Position numbers and translations under genes: made by a program. The notes under the pieces were generated by a model that ran no database searches, was not told the origin of the DNA, and was given only the letters and a program-made list of their open reading frames with translations. DNA of 26,700 bases, taken from NCBI GenBank assembly GCA_964514665.1, contig CAZESH010000020.1, positions 1-26,700 on the forward strand. The letters are read 5' to 3'. Below, one piece after another: positions 14,343 to 23,040 of this stretch. Numbering within the stretch: position 1 is the first letter of the stretch; each line of letters opens with the position of its first letter. Source of the DNA: CAZESH01 sp964514665. Its GTDB lineage: Bacteria; Bacillota; Bacilli; Paenibacillales; KCTC-25726.

Positions 14343-15515
14343 TTATGAGCTAAGGATAATATTCCGCAACTTTCTGGTGAGAGCATTCGTTCCGGCATCG
14401 GTCTTCTGCATCATGAACAAGAAGGTCAAGCCGTCTTGTGGGCAATTACAAAAATATGCACCCAGCCAGCCGTCCCAGCCATATTCTCCAAGGCTTCCCA
14501 GATCCCCGGCCTTACTGCAATCCGTCATTACACGCATTAAATTCCCATAACTGTGTCCACAAAGCGTGAGCCAAAGGTCAAAACCTTTCTGCTGCACAGC
14601 ATTTAAAGTTCCAGAGGTCAGATATTTGACTGTTTTGGGCCGCAAGATCTGAACGCCGTCCAGACTTCCCTCATTCATAAGCATTTTGGCAAATCTTGCA
14701 TAATCATCGATAGTTGAGACCAGACCGGCTCCTCCGGATTCAAATGCCGGATTTTGATCCAACTGATGAACGATACCCAAATGGTTGCCGGTATAAAGCT
14801 CCAATTGCCCCATTCCATTGTCTGCATAGGTTTTTACAAGACGGTCCCTTTTTTCTGCCGTCAGCCAAAATCCGGTATCGTGCATGCCCAAAGGTTCAAA
14901 TATTTCTTTATTCAGGAACTCTCCGAAACGCATTCCGCTGGCCACTTCCACGACAGCTCCCAGCACATCGGCCGACGTTCCGTACTGCCAAGAAGTTCCC
15001 GGCTGAAAGGCAAGGGCGCATTTCCCCAGTTTGTTCATGGCTTCTACTGTACCCATTGGCGAATCGCCCAATAACCTGCTGTCAATCTCTTGAAACAAAG
15101 CTTCTGTTTCCTGTCCTGCTCTGTTATCGCCTCCATATACCAACCCTGAGGTCATGGAAAGCAAATCTTTAATGGTTACTTCCCGTTCCACCGGAACCGG
15201 ATTGCCGCCTTCATCGACCATCTGATTTTTAAAACCATTAAGAAATTTGCTTGCCGGTTCATATAAATCTATCTCCCCGCGTTCCAAAAGGATCATCACC
15301 GCAGCTGCTGTTACCGGTTTACTCATGGAATATAATCTAAAAATGGAATCCCTTTTGATTGGAAGATTATTTTCCCTATCGGCAAAACCGTCTTCATGAT
15401 AGAAGATTTCTTTTCCCTCTTTTATAATCAGTAAATTCCCGCCGGCCAAGTCGTCATTGTCTATGGCAGCTCTTAATGCTTTTTTTACCTGACTGATTTC
15501 CGTTTTACCAAACAT
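14343..15515 (-). CDS. Serine beta-lactamase-fold esterase (class C / EstB, family VIII type)
   Basis: The protein has 390 residues from the ATG at 15515, with AGGAGG at 8 bases. The nucleophile motif S-x-x-K is Ser63-Met-Ser-Lys66 (LYSMSKPVTAAAVM). The Tyr motif is Tyr178 (WQYGTSADVLG). A C-terminal GWDGWLGAYF replaces the KTG of true beta-lactamases, which favours a family VIII esterase over a drug-hydrolysing enzyme. VTIKDLLSMTSGLVYGGD and FEPLGMHDTGFW are further conserved blocks. No signal peptide is seen, so it should be cytoplasmic. It is followed by about 190 bases before the aldo/keto reductase, whose promoter is separate. The natural substrate is unknown. Confidence 0.88.
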   Translation of the reverse strand: MFGKTEISQVKKALRAAIDNDDLAGGNLLIIKEGKEIFYHEDGFADRENNLPIKRDSIFRLYSMSKPVTAAAVMILLERGEIDLYEPASKFLNGFKNQMVDEGGNPVPVEREVTIKDLLSMTSGLVYGGDNRAGQETEALFQEIDSRLLGDSPMGTVEAMNKLGKCALAFQPGTSWQYGTSADVLGAVVEVASGMRFGEFLNKEIFEPLGMHDTGFWLTAEKRDRLVKTYADNGMGQLELYTGNHLGIVHQLDQNPAFESGGAGLVSTIDDYARFAKMLMNEGSLDGVQILRPKTVKYLTSGTLNAVQQKGFDLWLTLCGHSYGNLMRVMTDCSKAGDLGSLGEYGWDGWLGAYFCNCPQDGLTFLFMMQKTDAGTNALTRKLRNIILSS

Positions 15516-15868
15516 TTTAATTTCCTCCTATCTTTATAATCATTTTTTAATGAAGTTGCTGCTTAGGCTCCCCCTTTAATTCATTCCGGGACTGTCCTAA
15601 ATTATTCAAACTGAATTTAACATTCTGCATATCTTTCAAAATACCTGTTTCGGTATCACATAAAGTTTGTTAACCGGCATTGATTAGTGATTTAAGTAAA
15701 GAAGGCAGCAGGCGGAACGGGAAAAGGGGACCTCTTTCTTCAGGCACAACAAGATTCAAAACTCACTGCAAATGAAGCGACAAAAATTGCAGTATCTTCC
15801 AAGGGCACATATGAATCTTTATTACCAGACAAATTGATAACTTTAAAGAGAAGTTTTGAAGTAACAAT

Positions 15869-15900
15869 AAGTCCCTTTGCATCTAGATGCGAAGGGACTT
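15869..15900. terminator. Long hairpin, possible terminator
   Basis: AAGTCCCTTTGCATC and GATGCGAAGGGACTT pair over 15 positions (one G-T), with the palindromic centre CATCTAGATG. No strong U-run follows on either strand. Confidence 0.4.
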
Positions 15901-15913
15901 AAAATTTCCACTG

Positions 15914-15994
15914 TTACTTCTCCTTGTTCTTATTCCCGCTCCAAACCAACAGTGAACAACACTCCACATGCACCGTATGCGGGAAGCGACCTCG
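15914..15994 (-). pseudogene. Possible 3' remnant of a 23S rRNA uracil-5-methyltransferase (RlmD/RumA-type) gene
   Basis: The minus-strand frame encodes RGRFPHTVHVECCSLL followed by a short tail and stop. RumA-type methyltransferases end in a similar block (FPHT-HVE--SLL) close to the C-terminus. Only about 26 codons remain and the frame is closed by a stop just upstream, so if real this is a leftover fragment. The match is short and from memory of the family, so confidence is low. Confidence 0.35.
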
Positions 15995-16142
15995 TTACCG
16001 CGGCATCTGTTATAGTCGCTTAATATCGCATAAAATCAATGTTTTTGAAGTCAGATATCTTAGTATTCGTTGTCTTTATTAGACTTTATCACTAATTTTT
16101 GCGGCAGTTTTACGGCAGGTACCATTATCATGCCGCCCATGA

Positions 16143-16182
16143 CCTATGTAGGACTCGAACCAGCCACCTCCACCCTGTCAAG
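16143..16182 (-). pseudogene. Degenerate tRNA-Val(GAC)-like 3' fragment, possible attachment-site core
   Basis: Read on the minus strand, 16182-16143 has a T33-GAC-A37 anticodon loop (CTTGACAG). A normal-length variable region (AGGTG) follows, then a T-arm GCTGG-TTCGAGT with the invariant bases T54, T55, C56, A58 and C61. The acceptor side of the T-stem (CCTAC) pairs at only three of five positions, and there is no acceptor stem or 5' half. Such tRNA 3' pieces are classic remnants of integrase-mediated insertion, and this one sits at the edge of the restriction island. Confidence 0.4.
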
Positions 16183-16397
16183 ATAAGAAATAGATAAAAT
16201 AAACGCACTACTATCGAGCTTAAATCTTGTTGTATCAAGGGGTTTGAGCCGCTTGTGCAATTTAACTCGAAAAGAATTTATTTGTAGAATTTAAAATTTC
16301 TTGATCAAATAAAGGCTTCGCTATTCAGCTTCTTGCTTAAGAGACCACAAAGACTACAGTTCTATCCTAACACAAATATTACTTCATATGTTGAGCT

Positions 16398-16925
16398 TTA
16401 AATTTCTTTAAAGCTCCAAATACATTTTTCATCTGGCCTATATAAACCACCAGTCATTTCAATTACTTTTCCCGATGCTCTTTTAATTTGACTATCATTT
16501 AGCCATGTGAAATTATCATCAATATCGGCATATTCCGCTTCTTGAATAAATCCAATATAAAAGATGCAAGTATCTGACTCATCGATAAATCTGATAATTT
16601 TATCAACATCCTTCAAAAATTCCGTATCATCAGCTGAGCTTTTATATTTAAATTCAAATATAGCGATTGGGTGCATCTTTCCATTTTGCAACTGAACCAC
16701 TGCTAAATCGACACGTTTACCTTTGTAATGATATTCCGGGTAAATCACAGCATTATAAAAATCTAAAGTAACATCCCCAATTTTACTTCTCAAATGATAA
16801 TAAAAACTGCTTTGGAGTGATGCCTCTCTTCTTAATCGATTTTTATCATAATCAGAGGCAATATTATACTGCCATATTTCTTTTGCTGCATTCTTTACGA
16901 TTATTGAAAGATCGTTCATTTCCAT
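16398..16925 (-). CDS. Small PD-(D/E)XK-superfamily-like protein, function unknown
   Basis: A 175-residue soluble protein. The residues expected of a restriction-endonuclease-like core are present in order: Glu35 (RREASLQSSFYYHL), Asp73 (GKRVDLAVVQ) and Glu91-x-Lys93 (AIFEFKYK) on successive predicted strands. The ribosome binding site is weak (GGTGA). The DNA around it is visibly more AT-rich than the metabolic region to the left. It is the last gene of the minus-strand restriction/defence island. It may be a nuclease effector or a domesticated fold; no family name is recognised. Confidence 0.6.
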   Translation of the reverse strand: MEMNDLSIIVKNAAKEIWQYNIASDYDKNRLRREASLQSSFYYHLRSKIGDVTLDFYNAVIYPEYHYKGKRVDLAVVQLQNGKMHPIAIFEFKYKSSADDTEFLKDVDKIIRFIDESDTCIFYIGFIQEAEYADIDDNFTWLNDSQIKRASGKVIEMTGGLYRPDEKCIWSFKEI

Positions 16926-17028
16926 TTTTTCACCGAATTTCTTGAAAATTATCTATATATAAAAAGCAATAAATAATAAAACTTTTACTTTCCCATGCGT
17001 GCGATGCTGCTAATCCATTCGAACGATT

Positions 17029-18039
17029 TTACTCCCATGTCTTTCCTGATAATAGTTCCGCAATATTTTGAGAGGTCTTTTCTGTCTCCGCTCCAAGGAT
17101 CTCATTAAGATCGAAAAATTTAGTGCCCTGCAAGGGAAACTTACTCGTTTTCACATAATTGGTTTCAACAAATTCATCTACGCAGAAAAACTTATGATCC
17201 TTTTCCACATTCCATCCGTAACTTTTTGAACTGTTGATGGCTCCCAGAATATTTTGTTCTTGTTCGAGAGTTAAAGAAAAAGTACTTTGCTTAATCAATA
17301 ACTGTCCATCAACTTCGTCGGCTTCCACAATATTTACGATTTTGCCTACTGCCATGATGGCTTTAACTTTATATAAACCAATAAAACCATGTTCTGAATA
17401 TCCCCTCGATGCGGGGTCATAATATAACTTGTACTTCAAGTTATCTATAAATGACTTTCCTACGGTTACAGCCCTCATCATATGATCGCGGTTAGAAAGT
17501 AGATCCTCGTGAGAGCAATATTCCCGGAAATCATCCAGTATATCATTAAACTCAAAATCCCGATAATCAATGACATCATTCACAAGTGTAATCAGCTTTT
17601 CAAAAGTGATATGTACGTGCTTAATATGTATGTTTCTCGCGCGATTCTCTGCTTCTATTACATTTCTAATTTCAGTTTCTTGCTTTTTTGAGATTGGATA
17701 AGGACTGAGGGTAAGCATAATTTGGAAATCTTCATGTTTGAATGCCTTTAAGTGATTATTCACCTGAGCGATATCGAAATTCTTTCCGAGCTTCGTCTCT
17801 ATGACAATGTTGAAGCTGTTCTGCTTTAGTTGACCATCCGGTACAGATTTATCACTCTTGATTTGCATCTCAAAAAAAACATCAGTTTCGAAATGTTGAA
17901 TTTCGTCCCCTACCAAACTGTTCATAAAAGCATGGAATTTACTGGGTGAGTAATGATAGAGTCTTGAAAGCAATAACATAGCGTTTCCGGTTGAGACGTT
18001 TTCTTTCGAATGATACCTTTGAAAGTAGTGAATTTTCAT
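17029..18039 (-). CDS. PD-(D/E)XK-type nuclease-like protein, defence-island associated
   Basis: The protein has 336 residues if it starts at the ATG at 18039; an in-frame ATG at 18060 is possible, but GGGGG lies between the two and would serve 18039. The N-terminal HYFQRYHSKENVSTGNAMLLLSRL block is conserved in this little-studied family as I recall it. Pro67-Asp68 and, 13 residues later, Glu81-Thr-Lys83 (FNIVIETKLG) give a PD-(D/E)XK nuclease signature. The following QVNNHLKAFKHEDFQIMLTLSPYP is typical of the core sheet. The C-terminal ~150 residues have no recognised domain. A DNA or RNA nuclease role in defence is inferred from motif and location. Confidence 0.65.
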   Translation of the reverse strand: MKIHYFQRYHSKENVSTGNAMLLLSRLYHYSPSKFHAFMNSLVGDEIQHFETDVFFEMQIKSDKSVPDGQLKQNSFNIVIETKLGKNFDIAQVNNHLKAFKHEDFQIMLTLSPYPISKKQETEIRNVIEAENRARNIHIKHVHITFEKLITLVNDVIDYRDFEFNDILDDFREYCSHEDLLSNRDHMMRAVTVGKSFIDNLKYKLYYDPASRGYSEHGFIGLYKVKAIMAVGKIVNIVEADEVDGQLLIKQSTFSLTLEQEQNILGAINSSKSYGWNVEKDHKFFCVDEFVETNYVKTSKFPLQGTKFFDLNEILGAETEKTSQNIAELLSGKTWE

Positions 18040-18214
18040 TTTAATGCTATCCCCCATCAATTCATTCAGTGAAAAATAAAACTTTTAGCATGATTCCATC
18101 AAAAAGTCCCCAAAATTTATCAGCTAGCATTCTATTTTAATCTGATTCATGTAGCCTATATTTTGATCCTTTTTTGAAGATAAAAATAAGACATGGCCGG
18201 TATCCTATTCCTTA

Positions 18215-18712
18215 CTAAACTAGTTTTCTAAAATCCAAATGTTCCAAAAAAGTGTCTTTAAGGTTGTAAAAATGCTTATAACAATACTCGTGAATTGATA
18301 CAGAAATATCTTTTAATTTGATATCTTTATTTGAATTATCAATATTTAATATTTGTAGTAGTTGCTGGTCATACTTTGTCTGCTCTTCATCTTGGCAATT
18401 CTTATAGTATCGATAATAAAAACCGACTGTATAATAGGCCTCAATTTGATTTGCAGTATATTCCTTAAATAAGAAGTAACTTTCATTTTTTATTCTAACA
18501 AACCTAGAAAAAAGTTCGTCTGAATCAAGATCTCTATCGGTGATGATTCTGTCTAATAATTCCATGCATAGCTCAAATACCTTATATCGTTTATCATACA
18601 AGTCGTACTTTACTTTATATTTATTAATTGATACTTGAACTAAGGCAATTACAACCTGAATAATAGCAACCAACACAGTTAAAATTGCAACTGCTATAGT
18701 GAAATAATTCAT
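18215..18712 (-). CDS. Small single-pass membrane protein, unknown function
   Basis: The protein has 165 residues from the ATG at 18712 (GGGGAG at 8 bases). Residues ~4-28 (YFTIAVAILTVLVAIIQVVI and following) form one strongly hydrophobic N-terminal helix. The remaining ~135 residues are soluble, charged and helix-rich, with many Tyr, Asp and Lys and several Cys (Cys near 52, 107 and 142). No family is recognised. The gene is AT-rich and lies between the GIY-YIG gene and the PD-(D/E)XK genes. Its topology, a membrane anchor plus cytosolic helical domain, is seen in some defence effectors, but nothing further can be said. Confidence 0.55.
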   Translation of the reverse strand: MNYFTIAVAILTVLVAIIQVVIALVQVSINKYKVKYDLYDKRYKVFELCMELLDRIITDRDLDSDELFSRFVRIKNESYFLFKEYTANQIEAYYTVGFYYRYYKNCQDEEQTKYDQQLLQILNIDNSNKDIKLKDISVSIHEYCYKHFYNLKDTFLEHLDFRKLV

Positions 18713-18963
18713 CAATTCATCTCCCCAATTCTTACTTTCTGGTTATTACTCAACAATAATTGTGGTTTGACCCTCTCACCCATATTTCAATTTTCAAAAT
18801 TTTTCCTTATTTGAATCCTTCTTTCTCAAGCTTAACATTAACATCTATTCTACCCCTAATCGGCAATTTGTCTTGAGAAAATATAGACTGCATTCTCTGT
18901 GTGTTTTTCGATAATTCTCGTTCACTGAAACTGTTTAACAGGCATTCCCCGTTCTTTGAAAAA

Positions 18964-19851
18964 TTAATTATCTTTATTTTCTAATTCACGTAATGTCTTT
19001 CCATCGGTGGTGGCCCACATAATCAATCCATTGGCACTTGCATAAGTTACAAAGCCTGCAGCTGCCGACGGGCTACTAAAAAGCGTATCTTCAGTCAACA
19101 AATTCTCTGCATTGATCCGATCAGCATTTTGCTTCCGCAGATGATGAATGGTATCTGGGCAGCTTTTAGTAGGGTTTGGAGATACTTCACTATCTTTAAA
19201 AACCACGAACCCATCGCTGGTACGGCGTCCTGTTGCTTTTGCCTTCGTGGTTTTCAAATACAGTACTGGCTCAACTTCATCAATACCCGTGTCATTTGTT
19301 ATAATAGTTGATGCCGCATCAACCGGAACGAAGATTTTATGTCCTAGCGTACCCATTATAATCTTGGCATAGTCCACGAACTCTTCTAATTCACTTTCTT
19401 TTTCTTCTGTGATATGTCCTTGTGAAGGGTCGTTTCCATTCTTTACAACATATCTTTTTGCGTTTATTGCAAGATTACAAAAACGATTTTCAAGATAGCT
19501 GATTTCCGTTGGGCCAAAGGAATTATTTGAGGTGGTGAACACAATCGCCTCTGTCCAGTAATCTTTATCTGTGTTGCGTTTATGCTCCTGCAAACGATTC
19601 AAAATACCTTCGCCATTTTTTCTTGCACCAGCCTGTCCGATATATACCACATTTTCACCGGTAGTATCAGACGTGCCAAATAGGAAATAGACACCGCTTT
19701 GTTTCAAATCATCTCGATCTTTACACTTATCCAATTCCGTACGTGGAATTTTGTATGCAACACCAGTCCAGTTTGCTAACATACACTTAATGCGGCCGCT
19801 TGCTTCGCTATCCATAAGAAATAGATTTATGCTTTTCCCTCTTGCAGCCAC
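18964..19851 (-). CDS. GIY-YIG nuclease family protein with C-terminal DUF4357
   Basis: The protein has 295 residues from the GTG at 19851, chosen because AGGGGGCGGG lies 4 bases upstream and hsdR ends 14 bases before it. The GIY-YIG catalytic domain spans ~50-135: G53-V-Y55 (SGVYFLFG), Y70-I-G72 (VVYIGQAG), Arg86 (ILNRLQEH) and Glu121 (SYLENRF) as metal ligand. The C-terminal ~75 residues (ATGRRTSDGFVVFKDSEVSP, then SSPSAAAGFVTYASANGLIM) are DUF4357. Proteins of this architecture are frequent companions of type I restriction genes. It may act as an extra nuclease or a regulator of the locus; its biochemical role is not established to my knowledge. Confidence 0.8.
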   Translation of the reverse strand: MAARGKSINLFLMDSEASGRIKCMLANWTGVAYKIPRTELDKCKDRDDLKQSGVYFLFGTSDTTGENVVYIGQAGARKNGEGILNRLQEHKRNTDKDYWTEAIVFTTSNNSFGPTEISYLENRFCNLAINAKRYVVKNGNDPSQGHITEEKESELEEFVDYAKIIMGTLGHKIFVPVDAASTIITNDTGIDEVEPVLYLKTTKAKATGRRTSDGFVVFKDSEVSPNPTKSCPDTIHHLRKQNADRINAENLLTEDTLFSSPSAAAGFVTYASANGLIMWATTDGKTLRELENKDN

Positions 19852-19864
19852 GATCCCGCCCCCT

Positions 19865-22438
19865 TTATTCTTTCGGCTCTTCGATATCGAACCCACCTTT
19901 AAGAATGAACTCCTGAAGCAAATTGTGTACTCTTATGTTGATCTTAAATGGTGGTATTTTTGCGTTTTCCAGTTTTTCAAAATACTCCTTTGCCTTAGCT
20001 TTGTCTACGGAAGCCTTCAAATCATCGAAGCGACCGAACTCATTGATGCTTGTCTCAGTTACATTTGCAGCCATTAGATTGCGGAGCTTCTTTTCATCCA
20101 CCCCCAAGAATCGTGAAATACGGCGGAGCTGGTCATTCTTTGCCTTGAATTGATATTCAATGATGTAATCCCTGAAAGTTTTACCGCTTTCCATCCTGGC
20201 ATTTCCGCTTTCTACTTCGTGAAGGAAGATGTTAGCATACTTTTGTTCTTCCTGCGTCAACATGGCGAATGACTTATGCAAATCATCAAGCGTTTTCCGC
20301 ATTTCTGCTTCATCTACATCATCTTGTGTAAGGATTTTCAGAAACTTTTCAAAGCGCGAGTTCATATAGTCCGAGTCGATTTTCCCGGTATCAATCTCCG
20401 TTAGGTAACCATCAATCTCGAAAGGAACATCGTCGCCGCCACCTCCGCCGTTGCCGCCGAACAGCTCTTTATAACGCATCGCCAGAACCAAATAGGTATT
20501 TTCATCTAGTTTCATATCGACTTTAGTCTTTGGCTTGCCACTGCCATGGCTGAACTCGTACGTTGACTGCTTCCATGTAAAGCCTTGAATTTTTGCAGCT
20601 TCCAGATAGTCATTGAATGATTTGAAGAGAGATGCGAATTTCCCACGCTCCGAACGGTCATCCGGCAGCTTTTCAAAGTTTGGAATCCCGGAACGGGTGA
20701 ACAGGTCGCTGATGTCATCAAAAATTGCATTCAGCTTGTTTAGATTGTACTCAAGCTTTTCTACAAATAATCCAATAGGCTTATCACCAGAATAGAGCTT
20801 CACAGCTTTTTCGATGTTTTGCTCCATCGTATGCGGATACCTGTAGTATCGTATGGTTCCAAAAGGCTTTTCCGGGCCAAACAAACGATTTGTACGAGAG
20901 AATGCCTGGATGATATTTTCATACCGAAGCACCTTATCCATATAAAGCGTGTTAATCCACTTGGAATCGAAGCCTGTAAGCATCTGGTCGACTACAATCA
21001 GAAGATCGAGCTGCTTTTCCGGCGTTCTTTCAATAAATTGATATGGCTTTTTGTGAGCAAGCCGCGTAGCAATATCCTTCCGTAGCTTATCGTAGTTCTT
21101 CAGACTAAATTCCTGTTCATATCTGGCGTTGTAATCCTTGATTATTTCAACAAGACCGTCTTCTTTGAAAGCTACTCCGTCGTTATTGTCGATGCTTGGG
21201 TCAAACAGGCAGGTAACCTTTAATGTGGGCATGGCATTTTTTATCATCCGATAATAACGGATTGCCTCCGGGATGCTGCTTGTAGCAAAGATTGCATGGA
21301 ACTTGCTATTATGACTTAATGTCAACCAATTGTCAGCAATGTCCTGAACAACCGTGTTCAAATGTTGTTCAGTTTGATATTGGGATGTAGACAAATAGTT
21401 CTCTATCCCTCTGACATATTTTCCGTCATCACCGATATAGCCAGCCATTTTTACTTGAGAAGAATCCATGAATTTATAAAAGACTTCGCTCTTTTTAGGA
21501 TCAGCAAGGGCTTCTTCAACGTTAGTCGCTTTTGCCTGATCCAAAGCAACAACCTGTCGAACATCCCTATCTTTGAAGGTCAGCATCATGTAAGGGTCAA
21601 ACCCAAGGACATTCTTATCACGAATACCATCCGCAATGCTGTATCTGTGCAGCTCGCCACCGAAGATGGTTGATGTGGTGTTCATTTTTTTTTGGTTTTC
21701 ATCCTGAATCGGCGTTCCTGTAAATCCAAAGAAAACGGCAGACGGGAAAGAGTCCTTTATATCCTGGAGCATACCTCCGAAGGTAGAGCGATGCGCTTCA
21801 TCGACAATAAAGACGACTCTTTTGGAACTCATCATCTCAATATCATGTGCATTTACGCCGCCCTCTTCGTCTTTAATATTGCTCATTTTCTGGATAGAGG
21901 TGACGATAAGCGTATTTGCCGGGTCGTCGCTTTTTAGTTTTGAAATTAAAGTAAAAGTATCTTCCGTTGCCTGAACGGACTCATTTTCATCTGCAAAACC
22001 GCGATATTCTTTCAAGGACTGCGTTCCGAGTTCAATTCTGTCCATCAGGAAAATAACCTTGTCGGAATCTTTTGAGTTTGCAATCAACTGCGCCGACTTG
22101 AAGCTTGTCATCGTCTTACCGGAGCCTGTGGTATGCCAAACATATCCGCCAAGCCTGTCGCGACCATCCCAGTTGGTTTTGGCAACACGGTCAGAAATGG
22201 CGTTTGCTGCATAGTATTGATAGCTGCGCATAACTTTCAGTACACCATCGGTATCATCGGCGACGGTGTAAAAGCCGATAAGCTGGTGTGCCATCGGAAT
22301 GGAAAGCAGAGAAGAAACAATCTGTTTCCAGTCATTGATAGGCTCGTTATTAAAATCTGCCCAGTGAAAATAGAAATCCTTATTGAACTTTCCGTCCATT
22401 CCTGGATTAGCGAAATAAACTGTTTCTGCCGGTTCCAT
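19865..22438 (-). CDS. hsdR: Type I restriction enzyme R subunit, translocase part (separated from its nuclease by a frameshift)
   Basis: 857 residues are counted from the first ATG, but the frame is open and clearly homologous 28 codons further upstream (AYNQIEKYSDEGIFTG), so this is the downstream part of a frameshifted hsdR. Superfamily-2 motifs are intact: TGSGKT (104-109), DEAH (213-216), GFTGTP (238-243), and later the D-Q-M-L-T-GFDSKWINTLYMDK and QAFSRTNR blocks. The C-terminal helical region anchors HsdR to the M/S core. No ribosome binding site precedes 22438, so independent translation is doubtful. With the part at 22509-23024 the total is about 1,050 residues, normal for HsdR. Confidence 0.85.
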   Translation of the reverse strand: MEPAETVYFANPGMDGKFNKDFYFHWADFNNEPINDWKQIVSSLLSIPMAHQLIGFYTVADDTDGVLKVMRSYQYYAANAISDRVAKTNWDGRDRLGGYVWHTTGSGKTMTSFKSAQLIANSKDSDKVIFLMDRIELGTQSLKEYRGFADENESVQATEDTFTLISKLKSDDPANTLIVTSIQKMSNIKDEEGGVNAHDIEMMSSKRVVFIVDEAHRSTFGGMLQDIKDSFPSAVFFGFTGTPIQDENQKKMNTTSTIFGGELHRYSIADGIRDKNVLGFDPYMMLTFKDRDVRQVVALDQAKATNVEEALADPKKSEVFYKFMDSSQVKMAGYIGDDGKYVRGIENYLSTSQYQTEQHLNTVVQDIADNWLTLSHNSKFHAIFATSSIPEAIRYYRMIKNAMPTLKVTCLFDPSIDNNDGVAFKEDGLVEIIKDYNARYEQEFSLKNYDKLRKDIATRLAHKKPYQFIERTPEKQLDLLIVVDQMLTGFDSKWINTLYMDKVLRYENIIQAFSRTNRLFGPEKPFGTIRYYRYPHTMEQNIEKAVKLYSGDKPIGLFVEKLEYNLNKLNAIFDDISDLFTRSGIPNFEKLPDDRSERGKFASLFKSFNDYLEAAKIQGFTWKQSTYEFSHGSGKPKTKVDMKLDENTYLVLAMRYKELFGGNGGGGGDDVPFEIDGYLTEIDTGKIDSDYMNSRFEKFLKILTQDDVDEAEMRKTLDDLHKSFAMLTQEEQKYANIFLHEVESGNARMESGKTFRDYIIEYQFKAKNDQLRRISRFLGVDEKKLRNLMAANVTETSINEFGRFDDLKASVDKAKAKEYFEKLENAKIPPFKINIRVHNLLQEFILKGGFDIEEPKE

Positions 22439-22508
22439 AGCAACAAAAATCTGAATCAGCGCAAATATTCCGGTGAAAATCCCTTCATCGGAGTATTTTT
22501 CTATCTGG

Positions 22509-23024
22509 TTATATGCCTGCTGCCTGGCTGACTGAAACGCCGCTGCGCTTCAGCTCGATGTGAATAACCGGCATACCGTTGATCAAGAGTATCAAATCAC
22601 CGCGACGATCATTTAATATTTTGGACTTGCTCTTAAATTTTGGCTGCTGTGCAATTTGATAGCGGCTTTGTCCGGCAGCGATTTCACGACGGTCATAAAT
22701 CTTGAGGCTGACTTCTTTCCCGAAGTGCAGAGTATCATCGGGATTATCACGGGTAACGGCTACAGTTCTCCCGTTGATAAAGCCGTTTAGTCTCAAAGGC
22801 GTTCGCAGCGTGGTGATCTGCTCCATAATCTGTTGCATCTCGCCGCTTGTCAGAGGGTAATCATTCAAACGGTCGATACCTCTGTTGTTTTCAAAGAGAA
22901 TATCCGCCCAGTTTTTTACTAGATCTTCTTCAGTTCGATACTTCAGAACCTTAGGTTCCCAGCCTTTATGAGAGAGTGCCTCAATCAAGGCTTCTTCAAA
23001 ATCAGATTCTTTGTCAAAGACCAT
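22509..23024 (-). CDS. hsdR: Type I restriction enzyme R subunit, N-terminal nuclease part (prematurely ended by frameshift)
   Basis: 171 residues from the ATG at 23024 (FDKESDFEEALIEAL), 17 bases past the hsdS end. The HsdR nuclease core is present: Asp143 (RRGDLILLING) and Glu157-x-Lys159 (HIELKRSG). The reading frame ends at 22509 after SVSQAAGI, where homologues continue SQA-NQIEKY. That continuation is found in another frame immediately downstream. The break coincides with a 7-bp tandem repeat. As it stands the product would be a nuclease domain without translocase. Confidence 0.82.
   Translation of the reverse strand: MVFDKESDFEEALIEALSHKGWEPKVLKYRTEEDLVKNWADILFENNRGIDRLNDYPLTSGEMQQIMEQITTLRTPLRLNGFINGRTVAVTRDNPDDTLHFGKEVSLKIYDRREIAAGQSRYQIAQQPKFKSKSKILNDRRGDLILLINGMPVIHIELKRSGVSVSQAAGI
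22514..22527. repeat. 7-bp tandem duplication at the hsdR frameshift
   Basis: TGCCTGC (22514-22520) is directly followed by TGCCTGG (22521-22527). Removing one copy joins the two hsdR frames into the expected SQ-A-Y-NQIEKY sequence. A 7-base insertion shifts the frame by +1. Confidence 0.75.
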
Positions 23025-23040
23025 TACGCGTTCACACCCC

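Larger units (their letters stand above)
15516..16397. other. Gene-free boundary between the metabolic region and the restriction island
   Basis: About 880 bases contain no intact gene. A plus-strand frame ending at about 15903 has no start with a ribosome binding site and overlaps the hairpin at 15869-15900, so it is treated as a remnant. Further right are a possible rlmD 3' fragment (15914-15994), the closely spaced repeat-like words GCGGCAG and ACGGCAG near 16100-16120, and a tRNA-like fragment (16143-16182). Together these look like the scar or end of an integrated element. Confidence 0.45.

Noticed and set aside
14343..15515. Antibiotic-resistance beta-lactamase
   Set aside because: The fold and S-x-x-K motif fit, but there is no signal peptide and the KTG motif is replaced by a tryptophan-glycine-rich segment, which indicates an esterase.
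15700..15903. Open plus-strand frame of about 65 codons in the gene-free boundary
   Set aside because: There is no ATG/GTG start with a ribosome binding site and its stop lies inside a terminator-like hairpin; best read as a remnant or chance.
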